Below, piece after piece: positions 49,537-59,202 of a DNA stretch of 64,000 nt. Positions within the stretch are counted from its first letter, which is position 1. The number at the start of each line of letters is the position of its first letter. The notes under the pieces were generated by a model. That model saw only the letters and a list, made by a program, of their open reading frames with translations. It had not been told where the DNA came from and did no database searches. Source of the DNA: Billgrantia azerbaijanica (GTDB lineage Bacteria; Pseudomonadota; Gammaproteobacteria; Pseudomonadales; Halomonadaceae); contig SBLD01000013.1 of assembly GCA_004551485.1 (NCBI GenBank), positions 1 to 64,000 of the forward strand. Direction: 5' to 3'. The translations under genes and the position numbers were made by a program.

Positions 49537-50337
49537 CTAGCCCAGGTCCCCTCCCGCCACCGGCAGCACGCTGCCGGTGATGTAGCTGGCCTCATCGGAG
49601 GCCAGGAACAGGATCGGCGCGGCCATCTCGTCCAGGCTGCCGTAGCGGCCCATCAGGCAGCTCGCCTTGGTCTGGTCGATATGCGCCTGGAACCAGGCCT
49701 CCTCCGTCGCGTTACGCGGCTCCGGGGTGCCCCGCGAGATGCGCCGCGGCGGCGCTTCGGTGCCACCAGGCGCCGTGGCCACCACGCGAATGCCGTGCTC
49801 GGCGACCTCGAAGGCCAGCGACGCAGTCAGGGCATTGATGCCGCCCTTGGCCGCCGAGTAGGGAATCCGGTGGATACCGCGGGTCGCCGCCGACGACACA
49901 TTGACGATGACGCCGCTGCCCTGCGCCACCAGGGTGGGCAGCGCGGCACGGCAGCACCACAGCGTGGGCATCAGCGAGCGGGAGATCTCGGCCGAGATCT
50001 CGGCGTCGCTGAACTCGGTGAACGGTTTGAAGTTGATCGCCCCGCCGACGTTGTTGATCAGGATATCGAGGCGCCCGTAGTGCGCGACGGTTCGGGCCAT
50101 GACGTCCTCGGCGCCCACCCAGGTCTCGAGGTCGGCCTGCAGGGCGATCGCCTCGGCGCCCTGCTCGCACAGGCTCGCCACCACGTCATGGACGAGGTCG
50201 GCGCGGTCGACCAGCGCCAGGCGCGCCCCTTCCGCGGCGGCGCGCTCGGCAACCCGCCGGCCGATGCCCTGGGCGGCGCCGGTGATCACCATCACACGTC
50301 CCGGGAAACGGGCACCATCGCCGCGTTGCGCGCTCAT
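49537..50337 (-). CDS. benD: Benzoate cis-diol dehydrogenase
   Basis: NAD-dependent short-chain dehydrogenase converting benzoate 1,2-cis-dihydrodiol (2-hydro-1,2-dihydroxybenzoate) to catechol and CO2. The 266-aa protein has TGAAQGIG near 20, NNVGG, catalytic Ser in VSSAA and the YSAAK motif near 160. Its ATG overlaps the benC stop (ATGA). Confidence 0.93.
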   Translation of the reverse strand: MSAQRGDGARFPGRVMVITGAAQGIGRRVAERAAAEGARLALVDRADLVHDVVASLCEQGAEAIALQADLETWVGAEDVMARTVAHYGRLDILINNVGGAINFKPFTEFSDAEISAEISRSLMPTLWCCRAALPTLVAQGSGVIVNVSSAATRGIHRIPYSAAKGGINALTASLAFEVAEHGIRVVATAPGGTEAPPRRISRGTPEPRNATEEAWFQAHIDQTKASCLMGRYGSLDEMAAPILFLASDEASYITGSVLPVAGGDLG

Positions 50338-51383
50338 GCCACCTCCTCGGCCACCGCGACCTGATTGGGGGTGAACTTCTCGTAGTGGAAGCTCTGCGGC
50401 GCGATGCCCTCGGCATCGAAGTGCTTGAGCACGGCGTCGACCATGGGGGGCGGCCCGCACAGGTAGACGTCGACGTCACCGTCGTGCAGCACCTCGGCGT
50501 CCATGTGGTGGGTCACGTAGCCCTTGCGCGGATGGTCGCTCGCCTCGTCCACCACCACGGTGGCGTAGCTGAAGCCCGGCAGCCGCTCGGCGAAGGCATC
50601 CAGGGCGTCGGTCTTGACCAGGTGGTCGTCCTTGTTGACGCCATAGATCAGGTGCACCGGCTGATCGCAGCCCTGCCCTTCTTCACGCTTCCGGGCCAGC
50701 TGCTCGAGCATGGAGAGGAAGGGGGCGAGGCCCGTGCCGCCGGCCAGCATCAGCACCGGCCGGGTGATCTCGCGCAGGTAGAAGCTGCCCAGCGGGCCGG
50801 TCAGCGTCAGGCGATCGCCCGGCGCACAACGCTCGGTCAGGTAGGTGCTCATCACCCCGTCCGGGATGTTGCGGATCAGGAAGGTGGCACGCGCCTCCCC
50901 CGGCAGCGAGCTGAAGGAGTAGGAGCGGTGCTCGCCGGTGCCCGGCACCTCGATGTGGATGTACTGGCCGGGCAGGAAGGCCAGACCGGCCTCCTCGTCG
51001 AGGTCGATGGCCAGCTCGATGCTGTCCTCGGAGAGCGGCTCGACCGCGGCCACCCTGCCCTCGACCTTGCCCACCTGGGTCTTGCACAGGGTGGAGGCCA
51101 CCGGCACCTGGATGACGCAATCGGAGGACGGCACCATCTGGCAGGTCAGCACCTGCCCCTCGGCGGCCTCCTCGTCGGACAGTGCCTCTTCCAGGTACTC
51201 GTCACCCATGTCGAACGCGCCCTGTTCGCAGTGTCCCTTGCAGGTGCCGCAGACACCGTCGGAGCAGTCCATCGGCAGGTTGACCTTCTGCCGGTAGGCG
51301 GCGTCGAGGACCGTTTCCCCTGCCTTGCAGCCGATGAAACGGGTGACGCCGTCCTCGAAGTTCAGCGCAATGGTGTAGCTCAT
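50334..51383 (-). CDS. benC: Benzoate 1,2-dioxygenase electron-transfer component
   Basis: Reductase passing electrons from NADH to the BenAB oxygenase. Domains in order: N-terminal chloroplast-type 2Fe-2S ferredoxin (CSDGVCGTCKGHC near 40-52 and a further Cys near 81), FAD domain with RSYSFSS near 154, and NAD domain (LAGGTGLAPFLSML; YLCGPPPMVDA). 349 aa, the usual length. Confidence 0.95.
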   Translation of the reverse strand: MSYTIALNFEDGVTRFIGCKAGETVLDAAYRQKVNLPMDCSDGVCGTCKGHCEQGAFDMGDEYLEEALSDEEAAEGQVLTCQMVPSSDCVIQVPVASTLCKTQVGKVEGRVAAVEPLSEDSIELAIDLDEEAGLAFLPGQYIHIEVPGTGEHRSYSFSSLPGEARATFLIRNIPDGVMSTYLTERCAPGDRLTLTGPLGSFYLREITRPVLMLAGGTGLAPFLSMLEQLARKREEGQGCDQPVHLIYGVNKDDHLVKTDALDAFAERLPGFSYATVVVDEASDHPRKGYVTHHMDAEVLHDGDVDVYLCGPPPMVDAVLKHFDAEGIAPQSFHYEKFTPNQVAVAEEVA

Positions 51384-51402
51384 GGTCGGTCTCCTCCCCC
51401 GG

Positions 51403-51891
51403 TCAGACGTGATAGATGTCGATGACCTGGTGGATGTAGTCGTTGTTGAGTTGTACGACTTTCCTTGTGATCAGCGGCTTCTCGCCCGAGACGTCCAGGG
51501 TGTAGAAGCAGGTCCCGAAGTAGCTGTCGGTCTTCTTGTAGCGGTGGCTCAGGGTGTGCCAGTTGAAGCGCAGCGCCACCTTGCCGCCCTCCTCCTCGAG
51601 CACCTCGATGTTGGTGACCTGGTGAGTGGTACGCGGCTCCGGGGTGCTGGCCCCGCTACGCTCGGTCTTGATCCGGTAGACCCGGTCCTCGAGCCCCTCG
51701 CGGTTCGGGTAGTAGATCAGCGAGATCTCCGACTGCGGGTCCTCGGTCAGCCGGTCGTCGTCGTCCCACGCCGGCATCCAGAACTCGGCGTCCTTGCTGT
51801 AGCACTCCAGCCACGCGTCCCACTCGCGGTCGTCGAGCAGGCGCGCCTCGCGATACAGGAAGGCCTGGATATCCTGATAGTTGATGCTCAT
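51403..51891 (-). CDS. benB: Benzoate 1,2-dioxygenase small (beta) subunit
   Basis: Structural subunit of the hydroxylating oxygenase, forming an alpha3beta3 complex with BenA. 162 aa with the ring-hydroxylating beta fold (FLYREARLLDDREWDAWLECY at the N-terminus). The start at 51891 matches the family; GAGAG lies upstream. 51 bases separate it from benA. Confidence 0.94.
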   Translation of the reverse strand: MSINYQDIQAFLYREARLLDDREWDAWLECYSKDAEFWMPAWDDDDRLTEDPQSEISLIYYPNREGLEDRVYRIKTERSGASTPEPRTTHQVTNIEVLEEEGGKVALRFNWHTLSHRYKKTDSYFGTCFYTLDVSGEKPLITRKVVQLNNDYIHQVIDIYHV

Positions 51892-51942
51892 GGTCTCTCT
51901 CCCTCGTGACAGTCGCTGGGCGTTTTTCATGGTCGCTAGCGC

Positions 51943-53310
51943 TTAGGCGGACGCGGTGGCGATGAACTGGCTGCGCTCCTTGTCGATGGCGCGCAGCATC
52001 TCCTCGACCCAGTGCTTGTGGTGCAGCACGTAGAGGCCCTCGTCCTCGGGAGAAGCACCGCTGAGCAGCGGCTTCATGTCGATCGCCTTGGCGTTGTCGT
52101 CGGCGCCTTCGATCCACTGCTGGGCGCCGCGGGAGAGGTCGTTCCACTCGGCCAGCGCCCCGTTGTAGCCCTCCTGGCAGGCGCGGAACTCCTCGAGGTC
52201 GTCCGGGGTACCCATGCCGGAGACGTTGAAGAAGTCCTCGTACTGGCGGATACGCACGCGGCGGTTCTCGGCGGACTCGCCCTTGGGCGCGAAGCAGTAG
52301 ATGGTGACCTCGGTCTTGTCCACGTCGATCGGGCGCAGCACGCGGATCTGGGTGGAGAACTGGTCCATCAGGTAGACGTTGGGGTAGAGACACAGGTTGC
52401 GGGTCTGGTTGACGATGGCGTCGGCCCGCGCCGCGCCCAGCTCGGCCTCGATCTCGTCCTTGCGGGTGTAGACCGGGCGCACCTCGGGGTTGAGCAGCCG
52501 GGTCCACAGCATCATGTGGCCGTGATCAAAGGAGTAGAAGCCCCCCTGGCTCTTCGACCAGCCGTCGGCGTCCACGGCCTTGGTGCCGCCGGCGTCGTAG
52601 TTGCGGCGCTCCATGGTGGAGGCATAGTTCCAGTGCACGGAGCTGACGTGGTAGCCGTCGGCGCCGTTCTCGGCCTGCAGCTTCCAGTTGCCGCTGTAGG
52701 TGTAGGAAGAGGTGCCGCGCAGGATCTCCAGGCCTTGCGGCGCCTGGTCGACGATGTTGTCGATGATCTTGGTGGTCTCGCCCAGGTGCTCCTCGAGCGG
52801 CTTGACGTCATCGCTCAGGCTGCCGAACAGGAAGCCCTTGTAGCTCTCGAAGCGCGGCAGGCGCTTGAGGTCGTGGGAGCCCTCCCGCTTGAAACCGTCC
52901 GGGTAGGCGCCGGTCTTCTCGTTCTTGGCCTTGAGCAGTTTGCCGTCGTTCTTGAAGGTCCAGCCGTGGAAGGGGCAGGTGAAGGTGCCCTTGTTGCCGC
53001 GCTTGCGGCGGCACAGGGTCGCCCCGCGGTGAGCGCAGGCGTTGATCAGGCCGTGCAGCTCGCCCTGCTTGTCGCGAGTGATGATCACCGGCTGGCGGCC
53101 CATGGTCACGGTCATGTAGTCGCCCGGCTCGGCGATCTGGCTCTCGTGAGCCAGGAACAGCCAGTTGCCCTCGAAGATGTGCTTCATCTCGAGCTCGAAG
53201 AACTCGCGGTCGGTGAACATGCTGCGATGGCAGCGGAAGATGCCCTGCTCGGGATCGTCCTGAACGGCGCCGCGTACGCGCGCCTCGAGCTGATCAAGTT
53301 TGCTGGTCAT
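51943..53310 (-). CDS. benA: Benzoate 1,2-dioxygenase large (alpha) subunit
   Basis: Catalytic subunit of the Rieske oxygenase adding O2 across carbons 1 and 2 of benzoate. The 455-aa protein has the Rieske ligands C92-x-H94 and C112-x2-H115, then the mononuclear iron site ([16 protein letters not shown], with the conserved bridging Asp and His). The start at 53310 fits the family and follows AGAGGA. Confidence 0.95.
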   Translation of the reverse strand: MTSKLDQLEARVRGAVQDDPEQGIFRCHRSMFTDREFFELEMKHIFEGNWLFLAHESQIAEPGDYMTVTMGRQPVIITRDKQGELHGLINACAHRGATLCRRKRGNKGTFTCPFHGWTFKNDGKLLKAKNEKTGAYPDGFKREGSHDLKRLPRFESYKGFLFGSLSDDVKPLEEHLGETTKIIDNIVDQAPQGLEILRGTSSYTYSGNWKLQAENGADGYHVSSVHWNYASTMERRNYDAGGTKAVDADGWSKSQGGFYSFDHGHMMLWTRLLNPEVRPVYTRKDEIEAELGAARADAIVNQTRNLCLYPNVYLMDQFSTQIRVLRPIDVDKTEVTIYCFAPKGESAENRRVRIRQYEDFFNVSGMGTPDDLEEFRACQEGYNGALAEWNDLSRGAQQWIEGADDNAKAIDMKPLLSGASPEDEGLYVLHHKHWVEEMLRAIDKERSQFIATASA

Positions 53311-53502
53311 GGAGTAATCCTCTTTATCTTGTCGTGACCGCTTTGGGCTGATCCGGGGGCAGGCCCCGAAGTGTCGGACCATCGAGGAGGCGCTGTGAAC
53401 CCTTCCCTGGGCGCTACCGACGCCATCCCTGGCGTAGGACCTCCTCTTCGGCCGGTCCCCGGCACCCCACGCCGGAGGTAACGGAAATAATCCGGATGCC
53501 GA
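53311..53502 (-). promoter_or_regulatory. catA-benA spacer
   Basis: 192 bases with a small hairpin (ACGCCA 53420-53425 with TGGCGT 53430-53435). I saw no ATAC-N7-GTAT box of the BenM/CatM type here, so benA may depend on read-through from the cat genes or on a divergent site. Confidence 0.4.
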
Positions 53503-54477
53503 TCAGACCTTGGCGGTGCCGGCCAGCCGGCTGGCCTGGTCCTGTTCGTCTTCCTTGGCGCGCGGACGCTTGTGACGCACCTGCAGCTCGGGGGCATCGG
53601 TCCTGGCCAGCTCGATGTCGAACACCACCTCGGAGAACGGCCCCTCCAGTTCGCGCCTGGCGATCTCGGCCGGATCCTCGATGCGTTCGGCCGGCACCAC
53701 CAGCTCCTCGCGGGTGGCGAAGGCGAAGTCGTCGTAGGTGTAGGGATCCCCCGCCAGGTTGATCTGGGTGGTCAGGTGCTGGTGCCCCGGCGCGGAGATG
53801 AAGTAGTGGATGTGCGCCGGACGCTCGCCGTGGCGGCCCAGGGCCTTGAGCACCACGTCGGTAGGCGCGCCTTCCGGGACCCCATAGCCGGAGGGAATGA
53901 TGCTGCGCGCGGTGTAGCGACCCTCGCCGTCGGTGACGATGGTGCGGCGCAGGTTGTACTCGCTCTGGGTCTTGTCGAAGAAGGAGTAGCCGCCCTTGGA
54001 GTTGGCGTGCCAGATCTCGACCTTGGCGCCGGCAATGGGGGTGCCGTCGACGTCACGCACCTGGCCGGTCAGCCACATGGTCTCGCCGTCCGGGTCCTGG
54101 CCGTCGTCCATGCGCGCGAAGCCCTCGGCCACCGGGGCACCGGCCACGTAGAGCGGGCCCTCGATGGTGCGCGGGGTGCCGCCGGTGCGCTTGGCCTCGG
54201 CGTCGATGGCGTCCTGGCGCATGTCCAGGTAGTGGTCGAAGCCCAGCCCCGGGGAGAGCAGGCCGAACTGGGTCTGGCTGCCCAGGGCGTTGAGCAGGTT
54301 GACGGCGGACCAGTACTCCTCCGGCGTGACGTCGAAGTCGTCGATCAGCTTGAACAGGTCGGAGAGCAGGCGGTGCATGATCTGCTTGGCGCGCTCGTCA
54401 CCGCCGGCCTGGTCGAAGCCGGCGACGCTCTTCAGGAAGTCCTGGACCTCGGGGGTGTCGAAGATCTTCACGGTCAT
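53503..54477 (-). CDS. catA: Catechol 1,2-dioxygenase
   Basis: Intradiol, non-haem Fe(III) enzyme opening catechol to cis,cis-muconate. The 324-aa protein has the helical dimerisation N-terminus and the catalytic domain; iron ligands are expected in the GPLYVAGAP stretch (Tyr), the YTARSIIPSGYG stretch (Tyr) and RPAHIHYF (two His). Start 54477 (MTVKIFDTPEVQDFL) aligns with known CatA; in-frame ATGs at 54501 and 54510 are less likely. The C-terminus carries a charged tail of about 20 residues. Confidence 0.95.
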   Translation of the reverse strand: MTVKIFDTPEVQDFLKSVAGFDQAGGDERAKQIMHRLLSDLFKLIDDFDVTPEEYWSAVNLLNALGSQTQFGLLSPGLGFDHYLDMRQDAIDAEAKRTGGTPRTIEGPLYVAGAPVAEGFARMDDGQDPDGETMWLTGQVRDVDGTPIAGAKVEIWHANSKGGYSFFDKTQSEYNLRRTIVTDGEGRYTARSIIPSGYGVPEGAPTDVVLKALGRHGERPAHIHYFISAPGHQHLTTQINLAGDPYTYDDFAFATREELVVPAERIEDPAEIARRELEGPFSEVVFDIELARTDAPELQVRHKRPRAKEDEQDQASRLAGTAKV

Positions 54478-54543
54478 GGTGTTGTCCTCGGTTGTTGTCA
54501 TCTCGCCCATCGCTGACGGGCATTGGCGTGCGGCATCCGTGAC

Positions 54544-54834
54544 TCAGCTGTCGTCCTGGCGAATGGCGGAGGGGTGGCGACACAGCGGCGTGACGCGGAT
54601 ATCCATGTAAGGGAACAGCGGCAAGTTGCTGACCAGTTCCTGCAGCTCGGCGTTGTCCTCGACGTCGAAGATGCTGACGTTGGCGTAGCTGCCGGCGACC
54701 CGCCACAGGTGGCGCCACTTGCCGGCGCGCTGCAGCTCCTGGGCATAGGCCTTCTCGGTCGCCTTGATCTCGGCGGCACGCTCCGCCGGCATGTCCGGCG
54801 GCAGCTTCACGGTCATTTCCACCTGGAACAGCAT
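54544..54834 (-). CDS. catC: Muconolactone delta-isomerase
   Basis: Converts muconolactone to 3-oxoadipate enol-lactone. The 96-aa protein matches the CatC family throughout (MLFQVEMTVKLPPDMP at the start; LPLFPYMDIRVTPLCRHPS at the end). It lies between catB and catA. Confidence 0.95.
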   Translation of the reverse strand: MLFQVEMTVKLPPDMPAERAAEIKATEKAYAQELQRAGKWRHLWRVAGSYANVSIFDVEDNAELQELVSNLPLFPYMDIRVTPLCRHPSAIRQDDS

Positions 54835-54866
54835 GGGGTTCTCCTCTTCAGTCTCTGCGCGGCCGG

Positions 54867-55985
54867 TTACTTGCGCGAATAGTGGGCGAGCTTGTCCTCG
54901 TCCAGGGTGATGCCGAGTCCCGGTCCGGTCGGCAACTCGACGCCGAAGTCGCGGTAGGCGAGCGGCTCGGCGACGATGTCGTCCTTGAGCAGCAGCGGGC
55001 CGAACATCTCGGTGCCCCAGGCCATCTCGGGCAGCGTCGCCCAGGCGTGCAGCGAGGCCGCGGTGCCGATGGTGCCCTCCAGCAGGGTGCCGCCGTAGAG
55101 GCCGATGCCCGCGGCCTGGGCGACGTCGGCGAGCGCCAGCGCGCCACGCGGTCCGCCCGACTTGGCGATCTTCAGCGCGAAGGCACCGTTGAAGCCGCCG
55201 GCGGCCAGCGCGAAGCCGTCGCGGGCATCGGCTACCGCCTCGTCGGCGAGCATCGGCACCCGGAAACGCCCCGCCAGGCGGATCAGCCCGGCGTGCTCGC
55301 GGGCGGGGATGGCCTGCTCGATCAGTGCGATGCCGGCGTCCTGTAGGGCGGCGATACCGCGCACGGCGGTGGTCTCGTCCCAGGCCTGGTTGACGTCGAC
55401 GCGCACGCTGGCGCGATCACCCAGGGCCGCCTTGATGGCCGCCACGTGACGCACGTCGATGTCGACCGGGTTGGCGCCGATCTTCAGCTTGAAGTCACGA
55501 TGGCGGCCCTCGTCGAGGCGCTGGAAAGCCTCGTCGATGTCCTTGGCGGTATCGCCGCTGGCCAGGGTCCACAGCACCGGCAGGTGGTCGTGGCGCGCCC
55601 CGCCCAGCAGCTCCGCCACCGACAGGCCCAGGCGCTTGCCCCGGGCGTCGAGCAGCGCGGTCTCCAGCGCCGACTTGGCGATGGCGTTGCCGCGGGCGTG
55701 GCGCGCCAGCCGGGCGCGCAGGGCGTTGAGGTTGTCGGCGGGCTGGCCAATGAGCAGCGGCGCCAGGTAGCTGTCAATGTTGCGCTTGATGCTCTCGGGG
55801 CTCTCCGGCCCATAGGCCAGGCCGCCGATGGTGGTGCCCTCGCCGAGCCCCTCGATGCCGTCGCTGTCGCGAAGGCGCACGATGACCAACGTCTGGCAGG
55901 CCATGGTGGTCATGGAGAGCTTGTGGGGACGGATGGTCGGCAGGTCGACCAGTAGCGTCTCGATGGACTCGATCACGGCGGACAT
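54867..55985 (-). CDS. catB: Muconate cycloisomerase
   Basis: Enolase-superfamily enzyme turning cis,cis-muconate into muconolactone using Mn2+/Mg2+. The 372-aa protein has the catalytic KxK pair K166/K168 (FKLKIGANP), metal ligands in the VRVDVNQAW and DEAV stretches, and the second-base lysine in ALKIAKSGG. Start 55985 (MSAVIESIETLLVDLPTIRPHKLS) matches the family. It is the first gene of the leftward cat-ben run and divergent from its regulator. Confidence 0.95.
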   Translation of the reverse strand: MSAVIESIETLLVDLPTIRPHKLSMTTMACQTLVIVRLRDSDGIEGLGEGTTIGGLAYGPESPESIKRNIDSYLAPLLIGQPADNLNALRARLARHARGNAIAKSALETALLDARGKRLGLSVAELLGGARHDHLPVLWTLASGDTAKDIDEAFQRLDEGRHRDFKLKIGANPVDIDVRHVAAIKAALGDRASVRVDVNQAWDETTAVRGIAALQDAGIALIEQAIPAREHAGLIRLAGRFRVPMLADEAVADARDGFALAAGGFNGAFALKIAKSGGPRGALALADVAQAAGIGLYGGTLLEGTIGTAASLHAWATLPEMAWGTEMFGPLLLKDDIVAEPLAYRDFGVELPTGPGLGITLDEDKLAHYSRK

Positions 55986-56073
55986 GAGGGCTCCCGGGGC
56001 TACGAACTGAAGAATTGCCTCGCAGTGTGATTGCGCCCCGCGGCGGTAACCAATATGGTTTGAGTCCCCTGCC

Positions 56074-56088
56074 ATACCTTGGAGGTAT
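56074..56088. promoter_or_regulatory. BenM/CatM-type operator
   Basis: Perfect ATAC-N7-GTAT (56074-56077 and 56085-56088), the published consensus for BenM and CatM. It covers the ribosome binding site of the regulator gene, so binding could also repress the regulator. A second imperfect inverted repeat AACC-N5-GGTT lies at 56048-56060. Confidence 0.75.
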
Positions 56089-56089
56089 C

Positions 56090-56992
56090 ATGGAGCTGCG
56101 TCACCTGCGCTACTTCTGTGTGGCGGCCGAAGAGCTGAACATGACGAGGGCGGCCGCCAGGCTGCATATGGCCCAGCCGCCTTTGACAAGACAGATCAAT
56201 CAGTTAGAGGAAGAAGTCGGAACCCGTCTGTTCGAGCGCGGGCCCCGGGGGCTGACCCTGACAGCGGCGGGGCAGTTCTTTCATGAGCATACCCTGCAGA
56301 TACTGGAGAAGGTGGACGCCACCGTCACGGCCACCCGACGGATCGCCCGCAGCAAGCGCCAGCTGTTCGGCATCGGCTTCGTGCCCTCGGTGTTCTACGG
56401 CCAGCTGCCGCTGCTGGTGCGCGGATTGCGACAAAAGGATAATGTCGAGCTGACCCTGGCCGAGCTGACCACGGTGCAGCAGATCCAGGCGCTCAAGGCC
56501 GGCCGCATCGACATCGGCTTCGGACGGCTGCGCATCGACGACCCCGACGTCGAGCAGGAGGTGCTGTTCGAGGAACCGATGATGGCCGCCCTGCCCAAGG
56601 GCCACCCGCTGGAGGGCACCACCCCGAGCATGGCGCAGCTCGCCGAGTACCCGTTGATCCTCTTCCCCGCCACGCCGCGGCCCAGCATGGCGGACACCGT
56701 GCTCGGCATGTTCCGCCGTCGCGGCCTGCGGGTCGAGGTCGCCCAGGAGGCCAACGAGATGCAGACCGCGCTGGGGCTGGTGGCCTCGGACCTGGGCATC
56801 ACCCTGGTGCCCGAGCAGGTCAAGCGCCTTCAGCGCGACGGCATCAGCTACGTCTACCTGGCGGAGCCGCACATCACCATTCCCATCCTGTGCAGCCGCC
56901 GCCGCGGCGAGACCCCCTCGCCGATCATGCAGGAGGCCAACACCATCCTCGCGGTGCTGGTGGAGAATCGGCGCACGGGACGCTATCCATAG
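56090..56992 (+). CDS. catR: LysR-type regulator of the cat/ben genes
   Basis: A 300-aa activator of the CatR/CatM/BenM branch, expected to respond to cis,cis-muconate and perhaps benzoate. The HTH is at about 1-60 (MELRHLRYFCVAAEELNMTRAAARLHMAQPPLTRQI), then the effector domain. Start 56090 follows GGAGG by 4 bases. Placement divergent from catB with a consensus operator between them supports the role. CatR and BenM cannot be told apart by sequence alone. Confidence 0.9.
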   Translation: MELRHLRYFCVAAEELNMTRAAARLHMAQPPLTRQINQLEEEVGTRLFERGPRGLTLTAAGQFFHEHTLQILEKVDATVTATRRIARSKRQLFGIGFVPSVFYGQLPLLVRGLRQKDNVELTLAELTTVQQIQALKAGRIDIGFGRLRIDDPDVEQEVLFEEPMMAALPKGHPLEGTTPSMAQLAEYPLILFPATPRPSMADTVLGMFRRRGLRVEVAQEANEMQTALGLVASDLGITLVPEQVKRLQRDGISYVYLAEPHITIPILCSRRRGETPSPIMQEANTILAVLVENRRTGRYP

Positions 56993-57153
56993 ACGGCGGG
57001 CCGTCTCTTGCTGGCCTAAGTCGACCGCCCCCGGCGCTACCCCGGGATCGGCTTGCCTGCGTCGAGCCAGGTCACCCGACAAGTGCCTGCGCCTTACGCT
57101 CGAAGGCGGGGGCTGGTATCGGCTCAGGCAGCGCGGCCTGCGGCGGAACGGGG

Positions 57154-57942
57154 TCAGCCGGCACAGTCCGCCGGGGCGGCCTGGCGGAAGCGGCGTTCCG
57201 CCGACGCCATCGCCGCCTCGAGCCTTGCGATGCGCGAGGCATGGGCCGGGTGGGTGGAGAGGAACTCGGGCGGCTGGCTACCGCCGGCGGCGGCCATGTT
57301 GCGCCACAGCGCGACGCTCTCGCGGGGATCGAAGCCCGCCCGGGCCATGATCGCAAGCCCCATCAGGTCGGCTTCCTCCTCATGGGTGCGGCTGAACGGT
57401 AGGGCGATGCCCAACTGCGCGCCGATGCCCAGTGCCCGCAGCAACGGCTCCCGCGGCACGTCCCCGTCGCTGAACAACCCCACCACCAGCAGCACGGCCT
57501 TGATCCCGAGCTGCTGGGTCAGGCGTTCGTTGCCGTGATCGGCCAGCACGTGAGCGATCTCGTGGCCGATCACCGCGGCCAGCTGAGCGGGCGTCTCCGC
57601 CACCCGCAGCAGGCCGCTGTGCACCCCGATCCGTCCACCGGGCAGCGCAAAGGCGTTGGGTGACGGTTCAGCGAAGACCACCACCTCCCAGGCATCCGGC
57701 CAGTCGGCCTCGGGGTACTCGGCGCGTGCCGCCTGGATGACCTCACGGGTCACGCACTGCACCCGAGCCGTCATGGCCGGGTCGCTCGCCACGGGCAGCT
57801 GGCGACGCATCCGGGCGAAGCTGTCCTGCCCCAGGTCGGTCATCAACGGCTCGGGGACCAACGTCAGTTGGGATCGCCCCGTGGGGGTCTTCTCGCACCC
57901 CGCCAGGAGCAGCGCGATCAGCAGCAACAGAACGGCACGCAT
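57154..57942 (-). CDS. M48-family metalloprotease lipoprotein
   Basis: A 262-aa envelope lipoprotein (lipobox LLAGC, Cys16). The zinc protease motif HEIAH is near residue 127, with the third ligand in the HEEEADLMG stretch. It resembles small Oma1/LoiP-type peptidases involved in outer-membrane quality control. Stands alone on the minus strand. Confidence 0.88.
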   Translation of the reverse strand: MRAVLLLLIALLLAGCEKTPTGRSQLTLVPEPLMTDLGQDSFARMRRQLPVASDPAMTARVQCVTREVIQAARAEYPEADWPDAWEVVVFAEPSPNAFALPGGRIGVHSGLLRVAETPAQLAAVIGHEIAHVLADHGNERLTQQLGIKAVLLVVGLFSDGDVPREPLLRALGIGAQLGIALPFSRTHEEEADLMGLAIMARAGFDPRESVALWRNMAAAGGSQPPEFLSTHPAHASRIARLEAAMASAERRFRQAAPADCAG

Positions 57943-58157
57943 CGGCCAGGCACTCCAGCAAACCAGGTCCCGAGGATGATATCAGGCGCACGGACACCGG
58001 TGGCGATCCGGCCAGGCGCGCGGCGGGACGGCGCTGCTCATGCCCGCTCGCCGATTCCGGCGCACCACGCCGCCAGCCACAGCAACCGGCGCTTGGCTCC
58101 GACACCAGGGTAACTCCACCCCTGCAAGCCCGAGAGCGTGGACTGCCCCAATCCTCT

Positions 58158-59048
58158 TCATCCGAACGCCTCGTCGATCAGGCCAATCAGGTTGTGGAGC
58201 GCCGGCGAATCGTTGGTCGAACGCCATGCCATCCACAGCGGCATGTCGCAGGCATCCAGCTCCGACAGACGCAGGAAGCGAATCCCCGGCATGGGGTGCC
58301 AGCTGCTGGCGGCGGGGACGATGGCGATGCCCAGGCCCGCGGCCACCATGCTGAGGATGGCGATATTGTCAGCGCCGTACTGCACCACGCGCGGTGCGAA
58401 CTGAAGCCGGGCGAAGTGGGCCATCACCCGGTCGTAGTAGACCGGCGAGGCGCTGCGGAACCCCCAGACGAAGTCGGCCTCCTCGAGCTCTACCAGACTG
58501 TCGGGTGGCGACATCGCCCAGGGCGATGACGCCGGCACGGCGAGGATCAGGTGGTCCTGTTGCAGGCGCCGTGTCTCCAGCCCAGGCTGCTCGGCGCTGT
58601 CCAGGTAGAGGATGCCGGCGTCCAACTGGTCGTCCCTGAGTCGCTCGAGCTGGGGGCCCGAGAGCAGCGGAAAGACCTCGAAACCGACTTGGGGATAGCG
58701 CTGCCGGTAGCTGCCCAGCAGCCCCGCCACTTCCGGTACCCACAGGTGGGTCACCGTTACCCCGAGGCTGAGCTTGCCGGTCAGGCCGCTGCCCAGCGCC
58801 GAGAGGCGCGCCTTGATCCGGGTGCGCGTATCGAGCAGTTGGATGGCTTCGTCATACAGCGCCTGGCCGGCCACCGTCAGGCGAACCCCGCGGGCATGGC
58901 GATCCAGCAGCCGTGTGCCGAGATGCTCTTCGAGCAGCCGGATCTGGCGAGTCAGCGCCGGCTGGGCGACATGCACCCGCCGGCTGGCCGCCGAGATGGA
59001 GCCGGTCTCCACCACCGCCACGAAGTAGCCGAGCTGTCGGAATTCCAT
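58158..59048 (-). CDS. LysR-type regulator of the symporter/amidohydrolase operon
   Basis: A 296-aa LysR protein: N-terminal HTH (MEFRQLGYFVAVVETGSISAASRRVHVAQPALTRQI) and an effector-binding domain. GAGGAGG precedes the ATG at 59048. It is divergent from the DUF3311-symporter-amidohydrolase genes and probably controls them; effector unknown. Confidence 0.88.
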   Translation of the reverse strand: MEFRQLGYFVAVVETGSISAASRRVHVAQPALTRQIRLLEEHLGTRLLDRHARGVRLTVAGQALYDEAIQLLDTRTRIKARLSALGSGLTGKLSLGVTVTHLWVPEVAGLLGSYRQRYPQVGFEVFPLLSGPQLERLRDDQLDAGILYLDSAEQPGLETRRLQQDHLILAVPASSPWAMSPPDSLVELEEADFVWGFRSASPVYYDRVMAHFARLQFAPRVVQYGADNIAILSMVAAGLGIAIVPAASSWHPMPGIRFLRLSELDACDMPLWMAWRSTNDSPALHNLIGLIDEAFG

Positions 59049-59112
59049 GCGCCGCCTCCTCGAGCAAACGGGAGTCTCAGACCCTACCCATATCAAGCCG
59101 GCATGTCAGCAA

Positions 59113-59139
59113 TGCAAAACCTATATTTTTTCTATTGCA
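59113..59139. promoter_or_regulatory. Candidate LysR operator
   Basis: Inverted repeat TGCAA-N17-TTGCA at 59113-59117 and 59135-59139 in a short AT-rich island, 65 bases upstream of the LysR start and 64 upstream of the DUF3311 gene. Assignment is by position and symmetry only. Confidence 0.4.
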
Positions 59140-59202
59140 ACAGCCGTTCCATAGTGTCAGGACAACCCATAACAAGACTCGCTGCGGCGAGCTGGACGAC
59201 CC

